Assembly (NCBI GenBank): GCA_964019425.1
Contig: OZ025782.1
Span: forward strand, 1,488,001-1,552,000
Direction: 5' to 3'
Origin: Flectonema sp. DT1601
Taxonomy: Eukaryota; Euglenozoa; Diplonemea; Diplonemida; Diplonemidae
Length of the DNA stretch: 64,000 nt
Shown: piece by piece, positions 20,812 through 32,300 of the stretch
Numbering within the stretch: position 1 is the first letter of the stretch
How the letters are laid out: each line of letters opens with the position of its first letter
Program-made: the position numbers and the translations under genes
Notes under the pieces: model-generated
Database searches by the model: none
What the model was told of the DNA's origin: nothing
The model's input: the letters and a program-made list of their open reading frames with translations, nothing else

Positions 20812-21753
20812 CTACGTGACACACATTTGTTTGATCATGTGATGCGCATGCCTTCCTTCAGAGTAATAATTAAGTATGAGATCCTCACACTTGAATCCAA
20901 CTGATTCGTATAATGAAATAGCTCCATCACGAGTTGTGTCAACGTGAAGACAACATCCTTTGAGACGAGCTGATTGTATTCTTACAAACGAAGCATCCAA
21001 CAACATTCTTGCAATCCCTTGTCTTCGATGTGAAGAACTAACAGCGAGTTTGATAACGCAGGCTTCAGGTGAGGTCATCGTATAAAGTAAATAACCCACT
21101 AGTGTGTTGTTGCTGGAGTCCGTCGCTATTACTACTTTTGTATTTCTTTTACTTACTTCACGAGGCATGTCCATGATTTCATTCTTTGGAAATATTTTTT
21201 TCTCTAAAGAGATTATCTTTTGAAGCTGATCTGAAGAAACTTTTTCACAATGTTCAATTCTGATATCAGGATTTCTCTTCGTTGATGATGATGCGGTTTG
21301 CAGTAGTTTAATAATTTCACGATTACCTTTTTTGAGAGCCATTTGAAGTGGAGAAAATTTAAAAAAAGAATCAACCAAGTGAATGTCTTTAGACAAACAC
21401 CACCTGACTTGGTCGATTGATTGCGCAGCTACTGCTGCATGCAGGCAGGTACAGCCATATGAATCTAACTGGAAAGGATCGATCATCAATTGAGACGCAG
21501 CATAGTGACTCACATCAATATTATTTTGTTTCATTGAGTAAAACAGAATACCTCTTTCATTAGCATCTACGGCTGTTGGATCGTAACCGAGTTCTTTGCA
21601 TGCTTTGATCATAGCGATATTACCAAGAGAAGCATAGCAATGAATAAGACTGCAGTCGTTATCTCCTCTAAACGATGTGATGGCAGATGGAGTTTTCTTA
21701 ATTAGTTGACGAAGAGAGGTTGGCGTTTGTTGTGATACGTCAAACGATGTCAT
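20812..21753 (-). CDS. Ankyrin repeat-GNAT acetyltransferase fusion
   Basis: This 313-residue protein joins two domains. Residues about 30-150 form four ankyrin-like repeats (LIHCYASLGNIAMIKACKEL; CTCLHAAVAAQSIDQVRWCL; SPLQMALKKGNREIIKLL). Residues about 160-313 form a GNAT N-acetyltransferase: VIKLAVSSSHRRQGIARMLL carries the acetyl-CoA-binding R/Q-x-x-G-x-A signature, and SLYESVGFKCEDLILNYYSE resembles the end of RimI/Naa50-type enzymes, which act on protein N-termini. The ankyrin part may choose the substrate or dock the enzyme on a complex. The ATG at 21753 follows a TTTAG within 13 bases. Both domains are clear; the substrate is unknown. Confidence 0.85.
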   Translation of the reverse strand: MTSFDVSQQTPTSLRQLIKKTPSAITSFRGDNDCSLIHCYASLGNIAMIKACKELGYDPTAVDANERGILFYSMKQNNIDVSHYAASQLMIDPFQLDSYGCTCLHAAVAAQSIDQVRWCLSKDIHLVDSFFKFSPLQMALKKGNREIIKLLQTASSSTKRNPDIRIEHCEKVSSDQLQKIISLEKKIFPKNEIMDMPREVSKRNTKVVIATDSSNNTLVGYLLYTMTSPEACVIKLAVSSSHRRQGIARMLLDASFVRIQSARLKGCCLHVDTTRDGAISLYESVGFKCEDLILNYYSEGRHAHHMIKQMCVT

Positions 21754-22162
21754 CCTAATAACTAAACCGTTTTTTAAAAAACTATAATTCGAAAAAAAAA
21801 AAAAAAAAAAAAAAATACTATTTTCACAAAATATTCACCAGTCTATTCATATAGTTTGTATTACCTCTGTTAGGGAACTATTGTGGTAAAGGTCAAACAG
21901 TCTTCATGTTGTAAATATCAATAGTGACTTTCTAAAACTATAGAAGACACGATGGAATATATAGATCTCAGAAGATAATTATAACCTTCTTCAAAACACG
22001 CGGCTCACATGGAAACACCATAGTACAGGGTGACGTTTTGTTGTTGTTGTTGTTGTGGTAGACGTTTGGTTTTAGCCGCTGTACCTCCTTCAGTGATGGT
22101 CAAAAAAGATCACATCAACAAACATAACTAAATAAGATTCAATTATATTAATCATGTCAAAA
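21754..22162. other. Intergenic stretch
   Basis: No gene seen. It holds an A run at about 21792-21814 and a TTG microsatellite at about 22040-22056. Confidence 0.6.
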
Positions 22163-22701
22163 TTAGAGAACCAATCCCTCGACTTCCTCAATCTCAAGTA
22201 AAACTCCTGAAGTAGTTTTTGGATGAAAGAACAATACCGGATTACCATGTGCTCCAATTTTTGTATTTTCAGAGAGTGGTTTTAGTCCGTTTGCAATAGC
22301 TTCCTTTCGTGATTCCTGTTTTTTGATTTAATTTTGATGAATTAGAATGAAAAATTAACAGTCTAGTCTATAATACATACCTCAATATTGGCTACCTCAA
22401 CACATATGTGATGAATACCACCGACTGGGTTCTTTTTTATGAAACTTCCAACTGGCGATGACTCGCCTAATGGATGTAAAAGTTCTAACTTTGTGTTTGC
22501 CAACTCTACGAAAACGGTTGTAACTCCGTGTTCTGGAAGGTCAAACGGCTCGCTTACTTTCGCATTAAACATGTCTTTGTATGGCTGTGCTGCCTTCATG
22601 ATGCATTGCTCTTTTGGTACAGCAATAGCAACGTGTCCGAGACGACCCTTAATTGGGAGGTTGCTACTACAGAATCCCCTTCTGACGGCGTTGCGAAACA
22701 T
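22163..22701 (-). CDS. MCEE: Methylmalonyl-CoA epimerase, mitochondrial (2 exons)
   Basis: This enzyme interconverts the R and S forms of methylmalonyl-CoA in the propionate-to-succinyl-CoA pathway. Exons are 22381-22701 and 22163-22315; the 65-base intron has donor GTATGT and acceptor TCAAAAAACAG. The 157-residue product starts MFRNAVRRGFCSSN, an Arg-rich, acid-free presequence. The glyoxalase-type fold shows GRLGHVAIAVP (first metal His), LELLHPLGESSPVGSFIKKN, GGIHHICVEV (second His), KIGAHGNPVLFFHPK and GVLLEIEEVEG (metal Glu). The second exon supplies the expected C-terminus exactly, so the splice is secure. The acceptor for the transcript is probably GGTTCAG at 22714-22715. Confidence 0.94.
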
Positions 22702-22713
22702 TTTTTTTTTTTC

Positions 22714-22715
22714 CT
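22714..22715 (-). other. Probable trans-splice acceptor, MCEE gene
   Basis: The minus strand reads AATTTGGTTCAG, 12 bases before the ATG at 22701. Confidence 0.5.
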
Positions 22716-23216
22716 GAACCAAATTATATAATAAAACTTTAATGCAAAAAAAACAAAGAAAAACAGAGAAGGCAAATGCTACGAAGCTAGTTAGTCACAG
22801 GTGGTTAATTAGAGATTTGAATATTGAAAACACCACAACTGATTCCAGTCTTTTCACGCATCGTAAAATAACTGTCGAGTAAATTCAATAAAATTAAATA
22901 TCCTTCAGAACTATAATTATCTCTAATCAGTTATTCTTCACCACAAGAGCGTCTGTCACAAATCAACATCATTTGTGAAGAAGTCTGCAAAGACAGGGGG
23001 GATGAAATTATAACTTCACACCGACATACTCAACCAAACTACCCAGCTGCCTTGACAATAGTTTGTCATGTGCTGTGGTGCATAAAATGTGATGGGGTTG
23101 GGGTTGCTCAGTTGTGAGACAGGTTAGTGAAGACAACTGGGAAACCAAATAAGACTAACCCGTCATCTGTTTGTAAATTGATAACCAACTCTCAAGTAAA
23201 TCATTTCACAGTAGTA
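22716..23216. other. Intergenic stretch
   Basis: No gene or repeat recognised. AT-rich sequence downstream of the METTL25-like gene. Confidence 0.6.
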
Positions 23217-24749
23217 TTAGATTCCCTCTTTTAGTCTCTTGACTTCTCCATAACTATCATGTCTGAGTTCCTTAACGTTGTCATCATCAGTGACAGGCGA
23301 GTCTTTCTGTGCGATCAGAGCAACATTACGAGGAGAGTACTCAGAGCTAAATATTTGCACTGCTTTGATACTATGAGCGTCAGGCAAGAATTCGTGAAGG
23401 TACAGTAATCTATCTATAAGAAATAGAGACTCAAGAGGGGGTGAAATACATTCTCGAAGCGTTGCCCAGATTAGTAAATCTCTCTTAAACGGAGCATACG
23501 TTGATTCGTATTCACTTATTTGATCTGATGAAGGAAGCTTTTCAGATACTAGTTGACGTAGTTGGAGTTCTTCAGATTCCTTGTCGCCATCTTTCATAAC
23601 ATGTCCGCCACCATCTAAAGGATGGTCACAGGTCAGGTCATCTTTTCGAATTCGCAATCTCTGTAAAGTCCAAGTAATATATTCCTCGAATGTCATTTTA
23701 CCGACAGTTCGATTACTTTTTATTGCGATCTTCTTATAAACATCTGATCCTTGTAGTAAGTCTTTTATAATCACTTCAAGAACAGCGCGTTTGAATGAAA
23801 CGTTCTTCGTCTTTTCCCAGCTGTCATCATCCATTTCATTCCATCGTTGGCTGCTTTCACACGCTAGTTGAGCAGAAACTTGTGTTAGAATGGTTTCTAT
23901 TTCTAATTTCTTGCAGCATTCCGACATAGGGAATTGCTTTGGCTTTGGCCAACTCATCTTATAGTAACAACACCCTACAACACACAATGACTTGTACTGT
24001 GGTAGCGCTGTGAACATTCCCAGAATCGACGGTGTCAAATCTCCACATGAATGCAGCCCCGTCAGTGTTAAGGCTTTCAAGTTCGATTCCGGAAGACCCG
24101 ATTTTTTTAAAATTTCACAAAGCTCTGAGCCGCATGTTGTCGGAGATAGAAACATTGGAACGTAGCAAGTCGCGATCTCGCTTTTATTTTTCTGTTTTTT
24201 GGTGAGGGCTGCCTCCCTGTTGGTCGCAGCTTTTACGTTTTCTTGCGAAGCCTCAACAGCGGCGACTCTCTTTTTGTACACGTGAGTGACAATGAGTGGA
24301 AGGTAACCCTTTCCACTGCCTATGTCAAGTACAGCACCGGAATTTGGAGTTAAGTTGCTGACTGTGCGGGCAAGTAATTCTACTTCGTGTTTTTTCTTGA
24401 CGCTGAGATCACGTGAGAAATCACCAGTGCACACTTCACTATTAATTTTAAGAGAGGTATTGTTATTCTGATGACGATTCATTCGGTAGGTTGCACACTT
24501 TGAGATGAAAGTCTTTAACGTGTCACAAGATCCAGGAGGAGCCTCTCCAGTGACAATATTTCTCAAACTCGATTCCGTACATTGTCGTAGGGTAGTCAAC
24601 CAATCGGTTGGAAATAAGTTTTCACATTTGCTCGTAAAAAACTCAACAAACCTGTGATCGTGAAGCCACAAATACTCCCTCGTTAACTCAGTAAGCTCCA
24701 GCGCATGCGCTTCCAGCTCAAGTTTGCTGCTGTCTGGAAAGACACTCAT
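23217..24749 (-). CDS. METTL25/RRNAD1-family methyltransferase
   Basis: This is a 510-residue putative SAM-dependent methyltransferase of the METTL25/METTL25B family. The N-terminus has the family's helical start (TREYLWLHDHRFVEFF; FPTDWLTTLRQC). SAM motif I is LDIGSGKGYLPL at about 141-152, followed by VAAVEASQENVKAA. The hallmark LTGLHSCGDLTPSIL and VVGCCYYKMS segments follow, then FPMSECCKKL. The C-terminal half has helical RDLLIWATLRECISPPLESL and FLIDRLLYLHEF, as in METTL25B. The physiological substrate of this family is not well defined, so none is given. The start is the ATG at 24749, 16 bases after TTATTCCCTCAG; the frame upstream has only a GTG. Confidence 0.88.
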   Translation of the reverse strand: MSVFPDSSKLELEAHALELTELTREYLWLHDHRFVEFFTSKCENLFPTDWLTTLRQCTESSLRNIVTGEAPPGSCDTLKTFISKCATYRMNRHQNNNTSLKINSEVCTGDFSRDLSVKKKHEVELLARTVSNLTPNSGAVLDIGSGKGYLPLIVTHVYKKRVAAVEASQENVKAATNREAALTKKQKNKSEIATCYVPMFLSPTTCGSELCEILKKSGLPESNLKALTLTGLHSCGDLTPSILGMFTALPQYKSLCVVGCCYYKMSWPKPKQFPMSECCKKLEIETILTQVSAQLACESSQRWNEMDDDSWEKTKNVSFKRAVLEVIIKDLLQGSDVYKKIAIKSNRTVGKMTFEEYITWTLQRLRIRKDDLTCDHPLDGGGHVMKDGDKESEELQLRQLVSEKLPSSDQISEYESTYAPFKRDLLIWATLRECISPPLESLFLIDRLLYLHEFLPDAHSIKAVQIFSSEYSPRNVALIAQKDSPVTDDDNVKELRHDSYGEVKRLKEGI

Positions 24750-24765
24750 GTTATATGAAGACTGA

Positions 24766-24767
24766 CT
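24766..24767 (-). other. Probable trans-splice acceptor, METTL25-like gene
   Basis: The minus strand reads AAGTTATTCCCTCAG, 16 bases before the ATG; a second CAG follows 4 bases later. Confidence 0.6.
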
Positions 24768-24865
24768 GAGGGAATAACTTGTGTGGATTACAACAACAGC
24801 CGCACTTAATCGCTTCACTTTAGACTAGGATAGGAGGTATATCAATTCTAGTTAATCCACGTTCT

Positions 24866-25201
24866 TTATTTTTTATAATCAGCAATAACCGCGCCGGCCC
24901 CTCTAATGTCAAATGTTTTTTTACCACACATCGAACAGCGTCCTTTCCTGTTGGCACATTCTGCGCAATATTTATTTCCGCTCATGAGTTTCTTTTTACA
25001 ACTCTTACACGAAGCTTCTCTATTACTGTTATACGGAGTAAATTTATTAGCAGATATGAGGTTAGAAGGTGATTTTCGTAGAGCTTTGTTGTTCATCCCT
25101 GGCTTTACCCCACCTCCTTGAACTGTGTTGTTGGCTCCATCTTTCCAGTTGTCACGTACAATAACGCCAGACTTGTTCTTGTTACAATCATCACAAGGCA
25201 T
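24866..25201 (-). CDS. CRIPT: CRIPT, cysteine-rich zinc-binding protein
   Basis: This is the 111-residue homologue of CRIPT, a conserved zinc protein first described as a PDZ-binding partner and since found in minor-spliceosome complexes. It begins MPCDDCNKNK with the first CxxC, followed by NWKDGANNTVQGGG, matching the family's TWKDGARNTTESGG. ALRKSPSNLISANKFTPYN corresponds to the NKALTSKKARFDPY region. Three more paired cysteines follow: CKSCKKKL, YCAECANRKGRCSMCGKK. Length and cysteine spacing fit well. The human C-terminal PDZ ligand is absent; this protein ends ADYKK, so the synaptic role does not carry over. The ATG at 25201 lies 32 bases after TTTACTTACAG. Confidence 0.94.
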   Translation of the reverse strand: MPCDDCNKNKSGVIVRDNWKDGANNTVQGGGVKPGMNNKALRKSPSNLISANKFTPYNSNREASCKSCKKKLMSGNKYCAECANRKGRCSMCGKKTFDIRGAGAVIADYKK

Positions 25202-25233
25202 GTTGATTGTTTTTTTTTCTTATGTTGTAATAT

Positions 25234-25235
25234 CT
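25234..25235 (-). other. Probable trans-splice acceptor, CRIPT gene
   Basis: The minus strand reads TATAATTTACTTACAG, 32 bases before the ATG. Confidence 0.5.
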
Positions 25236-25628
25236 GTAAGTAAATTATAGATAACAATTATTTTTATTAGATTTCAATACAAACTTTGGAACTTTGGGCA
25301 CAAACACCCAAAACGATGGAAACGTACGATTTCAGGAAAATTAAAAAAAAGGATAACAATAAATCAAAACCACGCTAGCGAAGGACACAGTTGAGCGGAA
25401 GAGGGAGGAAGTACGACAACGAGAAGTAGTCACTCGCAGCACTTTATCAAATCCTAAATTGGATAATTGAAGAAGTGTGAAGTCTTTGTTGTTGCTGTTG
25501 TTGTCGTTGTCGTTGGTGTTTTCTTAAAAAGGAAGAATTAATCGGAAGAACCGTAAACTCGACTCCCCACCAATTGGGAATCGATAAGCAAATGAAACAG
25601 GTGTTGGTAGTCAAAGAGAAGAAAGACT
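25236..25628. other. Intergenic stretch
   Basis: No gene seen. It contains a TTG/TCG-rich microsatellite at about 25488-25518 near the 3' end of the cathepsin gene. Confidence 0.6.
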
Positions 25629-26624
<996 letters not shown>

Positions 26625-26628
26625 TTAA

Positions 26629-26630
26629 CT
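26629..26630 (-). other. Probable trans-splice acceptor, cathepsin gene
   Basis: The minus strand reads ATATTTCCTCACCAG, 25 bases before the ATG. Confidence 0.6.
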
Positions 26631-28913
26631 GGTGAGGAAATATATTTAAGGAAAGGCAGCAATGTGAATGGTCACTCCACGCGAATCATCAATGTGCTGC
26701 TTGTAGAGGAAAGGTAATTGTCTGTACCAGGAATATTAAACAGAAAGAAGGTCAGCAATGGGTAATTTAAAGCATGAGAATTGTAACTCTGAGTTTTTGA
26801 AAGCATCCAATTGGAGCGGGGGATTGGTTCAGTGTTGCGCCTCCCCCTGCCTCCGTTTTTTTTTTTTTTTTTTTTCCCCCTTCTCCTATCCAACACCTCA
26901 CCCCGAAACTAGGCCGACAACGTGATGCTGTTTTGCGCGGCAAAGATTGCTCAGCATGAATATCAGCCTTTTTTTTTTTTTTTTTTTCATTCTTTTTTTC
27001 TTTCCAAAAAACTGCCTAACAAATAAGGTTGGCATTCTTTTTTCTTCGCTGGGCCGACGATGTCAACTACTAAAAATCAAAAAATTAAAAAAAAATAAAA
27101 AACTGTTAAGCTATGAGGTGAAAGGAAATGCGACTTCACAACTGACTTCAATTGCATTTATGAAAAAATGCAAGGCAATGAATAACTTCATTGGTTTATA
27201 AGCCTTGTACATAAAACACCTTCAGGTGGAGTAGTTAATCAACCATCACTGCTTACTAGCGGTTAACGACCTTGGTGCCTACTCGACATTCTCCTCATCG
27301 GCAACAGCATCCACATCGCCTGCCGAGCTACGTACTTAAGATACGAATCATAAACTACACAAAGACATACAATTATTGTTAGTAGACTTAGGGCTGATTC
27401 CATCAAGTATTCCATTTTTTGAACATCATACGCCTGGTTAAATTGTTAAGATCGTTTAATAAGAAAACAGAGAACACTTTTATTAGGAATAACGCAATCA
27501 AACCAAAACTTCTTTTTTTGTTGTTGTTGTTATTCACGTACACGACTGTCGTCCACTGAGGAACGACATTCAAAATTTAAAAAAAAAAAATATATATTTT
27601 TTTCTATTTCCACAGAAACAAGATGGGAGACTTGACGCGCATAGTATTAAAATAAAAATAAAAAAAATCGATACTTCGACATCACATTTCACTGGATTGC
27701 CAAACGATATTAAATTTTAAAAGAAAAAACAACCGCCTTACTGACCACCCACAACACACAGTCTTCTGCGGAAATTCCTGACAACACTTCGATTTCCATG
27801 AAGCAAACCCAGCGACGGTGTCGTTAAAACAGAAAACACAGAAATATAAAAGTACGTCACAATTACAGAAGACGTAATTTTGTGTATAAGGCAAAATTGA
27901 GATAAGCTTTTTTTTTTTTTTTTTTTTTTCCCCTAAGTTTTTAAAAAAAAAAAAAAAAAAATTCGTATCTATTAGCCAGTATGAAGAGAATACAACAAAA
28001 AAAAAAAAAAAAAAATATCTGATACCTTCAATCTAGCATTTCTTTTCAGTTTTTCTCTTACGAGTAGTAGAGACAGTGCCTAGATGATTGATAAGCACAG
28101 TACGCAATATAACAAAACACTACATGACTAGTAGCATTGGCATGTAAAGTTCTGAATAAGTCTCAGTAGTCGCAAAAAAACATGAACAACAACAAAAAAA
28201 AACAAAATATATATCAAACGAAAAAAAAAGCAAACCAGCTAAGGAATCCCTAAATAGTAAGAGCATTTTCATCCCACAATGGATGTTATTACAATACTAA
28301 TATTACCAGTATTATTGGAAGAGTTGTATCCAGAGCTATCAGACATCAGACCACGACTGCGGTTTCCACAGCAGAAGTCATTTTTTTTTATTTTTTTTTT
28401 TTGATAAATTCGTAACCAGAGAGTTATGCACATATATCAAAGATCGCACAAAGTTAATTAGAATTTGTGATAAAGCTTGAAAGGGTAGCAATGGGGAAAG
28501 AGAAAAATAGGGCTGGGGCGGAAAAAAGAAAAAAAACATTTCTAAAACTCCAGATACCATTATCCGAAAGACCAGATCATGGCTCCCAACATATAAATCA
28601 CCGAGAGAGAAGACCCACCCACCTCCACCTGTCGAAGATCATTTTCTTTATCGCACATAAAAATAAGCGGAATAGCGAAATAGTTAGTTAGAATTTGAGT
28701 TTTATTGTTAGATAGTTAGCGAAATACAGAACTAAATGAGACTGGTCTGGGTAGCCCGCATCAGTAAGGACCCAATCGCAAAGATTGTAATTTTATAGCT
28801 TCGACTGGAAGTGATCGACTCCCAGCTTCCACATTGCCAAGAGGCTAACAAGTTGAAAAACAACTAAAAGAAAAATAAAATTGAACGAAAAAAGAAGGAA
28901 GGAAGGAAGGAAA
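26631..28913. other. Gene-poor stretch
   Basis: No gene can be supported over 2.3 kb. It is AT-rich with T runs at about 26857-26875, 26969-26987 and 27909-27928 and A runs at about 27942-27960 and 27998-28014. A less A-rich patch at 28730-28850 holds no convincing frame. Confidence 0.5.
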
Positions 28914-29056
28914 AGAAATTCCATTCAGATGAAGCCTTTATTATATTTTCGTTGATCACAGACAGTAAATACTGAACGCACAAGGTTGACCATGACATCA
29001 ATAACAGCTTTTAATCTGAACAGCCTTTTTCTCTAACTTCGTCGGTGTAAAAGAAA
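28914..29056 (+). repeat. Dispersed repeat R2, copy b
   Basis: The most diverged copy. It keeps CATTCAGATGAAGCCT, TATTTTCGTTGATCACAGACA, GCTTTTAATCTGAACAGCC and CTTCGTCGGTGTAAAAGAAA before an A-rich end. It lies beyond the 3' end of the SecA-like gene. Confidence 0.5.
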
Positions 29057-29384
29057 AAAAAATAATAATAAATTAGTCAAAAACTCTTTAATGCTTTCAT
29101 TAGTAGACGTCCACACGAAAAAACGGCCTTCTATTTATACATAAGGTATAAAGATATAGTCAAAGCACTCACTTTATTCAAAAGAGTTTCTCGCTGGTGG
29201 GGAAGGTGAAATAAAAATTACTTTGATAAGTAATTTTTGAGAACGAAAAAAAAAAGAGTATAAAATAAAAATATCTATAAAAAAAAATTAAATAAAAATA
29301 AAAATAAATATTCTATCCCATACCGCAGTAAATTGAGCATCCCTCTCAGCGGAGACGCCTTCAACAGAAAAACGGTAGTTGGGT
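29057..29384. other. 3' flank of the SecA-like gene
   Basis: AT-rich with short A runs; nothing further recognised. Confidence 0.5.
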
Positions 29385-32300
29385 TTATTTTTTATTTCCT
29401 TCGTGCGGTTTTATCCCCATAGACATAAGTCGATTTCTATTTAAATCTGAGAAAAGTGCATCATGGAGTCTCGACTCCAACTTCCCAGTCACTCCAATGC
29501 GTTTTAAATGAATAACATTTGTATTACTCATTGAAAGAGGATTTACAGCATTTTTTGATTGAAAAATCTTTTGTTTATTCTTGGTAAATTGTAAAACTGA
29601 TGATAAATTTTGACTACTGTGAGCTGTTCTCATCCACGACTTAACGTCAACAATAACATGTCTCAAACTACTAACTTGATCTTTAATAATATCGATAAGC
29701 AATTTCAACCTTGTATCCTTAGGTACAACACCCTGAATAAATTGAGTCACATCAAGCCAATCAACGAACAAAGTCAAACTTTTTTTTAATGTTCGAAGGA
29801 CATCCTTAGAAGAATACACATCAGGCATTCTTGATTTCAAAAATGCATGCAGCAACACAGCTGTTGGATGAGGTCCGTCGGCACATTCGAACGACGACTC
29901 TATATCTCTGATGGAGGTAGTGACGTCTAGTTCTGTGTTATTTTCAAACGACTTTACAACATCGGAACTAACTTTCGCAATGTACTGAATACTTGACAGT
30001 ATCGAGGTACCATTTTTCAAGTCTACTTCTAGGTCAGATTTGAACACATTGAAATCTTTTTGTTGTTCTTGTAAAAAATCTGCAATCGTCAAGTTCGATC
30101 CCCGGTCAGTTCCAAATCCTGGATTGAACGCAAACTCAAATCTTTTTTGAAAAGCTCCAATAAACAACATCCATCGTTCTCTCATTGAATGAATTTCTTG
30201 ATTCTTATCTTTTATTCTATTCTCGCCCGAATCATTCTTTTCTAGTAAGTCGTGTGTACTCAAAAACGAATCTTTAACTTCACAAAAAGACTTAAACAGC
30301 TTTGCAGCCAACTGTGCTGCGGGAATTAGAATTTGAAGTTTATGTTTGGCTCTGAGAGAATGAATGTAGTTTCGTTTTGTCTTTAATTGGTCTTGAGTTT
30401 TTCCAACTTCAGATTGACTGGGTTTGATGATCATTAGAAAGGTTCCTTTCTTACCTTGACGTGCTGTTCTTCCAGCTGCTTGTTGTTCTACTCTGGTGTT
30501 GATCGGGAGGAATGTACAGATGACGTGCATGCCTCCATTTTTTTCACTTGTTGAAAGTGTGGTAATATCCATTCCTCGACCTGCTAAGTTTGTTGATGAG
30601 GTTATGGTTCCTGGTCGACCAGCATCTTGAAGAATCTTATCTTCATCTTTTGACTGAATACCAGTATACAACTGACATGTATCACCAAGTGAAGAGTGAA
30701 TAAGTTCTGCGTCTCGAATGCTGTCTGAGATAACCAAAACAGGTCGTTGATTTTGTTGAGATTCCCTTCTTGCACTGGATAACACTGCGGATAACCATTC
30801 TTCTTCACTAGTACTGGCTAGTACAATTGTTGAATCAGTTCTCTTTGAAACTGATGATGGTGGAATGTAAAAGAAATTAAGACTGTAACAGACGTCAAAC
30901 TCTCTTCTGTCATCTACCTCACCTATTGTTCCTGTGAGACCAATTTTACGATTGTACAGTTGAAAGAATGCGAGAACACTGCTGAAACCTCCAGTCATAT
31001 TCTCATCTGTTACTTCAACTCCCTCTCTCACTTGAATAAATTGATGAATTCCGTTTGGTAAAACCATCGATGCTTGGATAGCTCCGGTATTCTTATTGTC
31101 AACTTTTATAACTTTTCCTTCTTTAACAAAATATTCATGTTTGTTGACTAACTCTTTACTCTTTATAGCACTTCGAACCCAGGTATCGATGTTGGTATTT
31201 ATAATATTACGAAGACCCTTGTGCTTCACGCTATGTACTGTCGGATGGTTTAAGATGTCTTGTGCTAAAGCAGCGGGATCGACAGTACCCCATTCTTGCA
31301 TTTTATTGCTAATGAGAAAATAGATCCAGTGAAGCTGTTCCATTCCTGGAATGAAAGCAGAGAGTCTCGCTGATTGACCTGTTTATATTTGTTTTTTTTT
31401 GTGTTTTTTGTTTTTGATCAGTAGATTACTTTTTATACTACCACCCTCAACAACATACCAGAATTATCAATAAGCATATTATCAACCTCGTCAATGATAA
31501 CAGTTTGGTAGGGACGACTATCTCTGTGAGTTCGATTCATGTAGACGTCTCTTATAAATGTAAATTGAAATTGAGAAACAGTTCCATAAATAACATCCGA
31601 TGTGTACGATGCTTTATTATTTTGTCTGCAATTATGATCGACCGTCACATTAAACAAAGAGAAGAATCTTGACATCTTTGACGCATCACGTTTTGCTAAT
31701 ATTTCTGAACTCGTCATCACATCAACTTTCTGATTATTGTGAAGAACCTCATAAGCTGCTGCCATTGCTATGACTATGGTTTTTCCTTCACCTGTTTTCA
31801 TGTCACCAATGTTCGATTTGCTCTCTGAAGCAACGTCTGTTAAAGATAACAATGCCAAGATTTGATAGTTATTTGGACGAAAGTGAAATGCCATAAAAAC
31901 TGCTTCTTTTATCAAATAAATTAAGAAAATCCTTCTCATGGTCTTGTGTCTTGGAGGGTATTTAAATGACAACACTTCAGATAATTTTTTTTGAAATTCT
32001 GAAACAGTTCCAACCTCATCTGGATAAGGCATCTGAGGAAGTGAGTCTTCACTATCTGGGAGAAGTGTAGAAGACAGATCAAGTGGATCTGTCTTGTCAT
32101 TAGCTTTAGCCTTAAATTCTTTATTTAACTTTGCGACGAACTTTGCTCCATTAACACGTTGTACTTCTCGATAATGATTAGCAACCGAAGCGCATAATTG
32201 TTTATTGGAATCGTTTTGGTTTCTTCTACGAAATTGTTTTAATACTTCGTCACTGTACTCCCACCTCTCTCGTGTGTCTTCTTGACATAAAAATAGAATT

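Noticed and set aside
24750-24818. Upstream extension of the METTL25-like frame
   Set aside because: It starts at GTG and spans the acceptor TTATTCCCTCAG; the ATG at 24749 is the better start.
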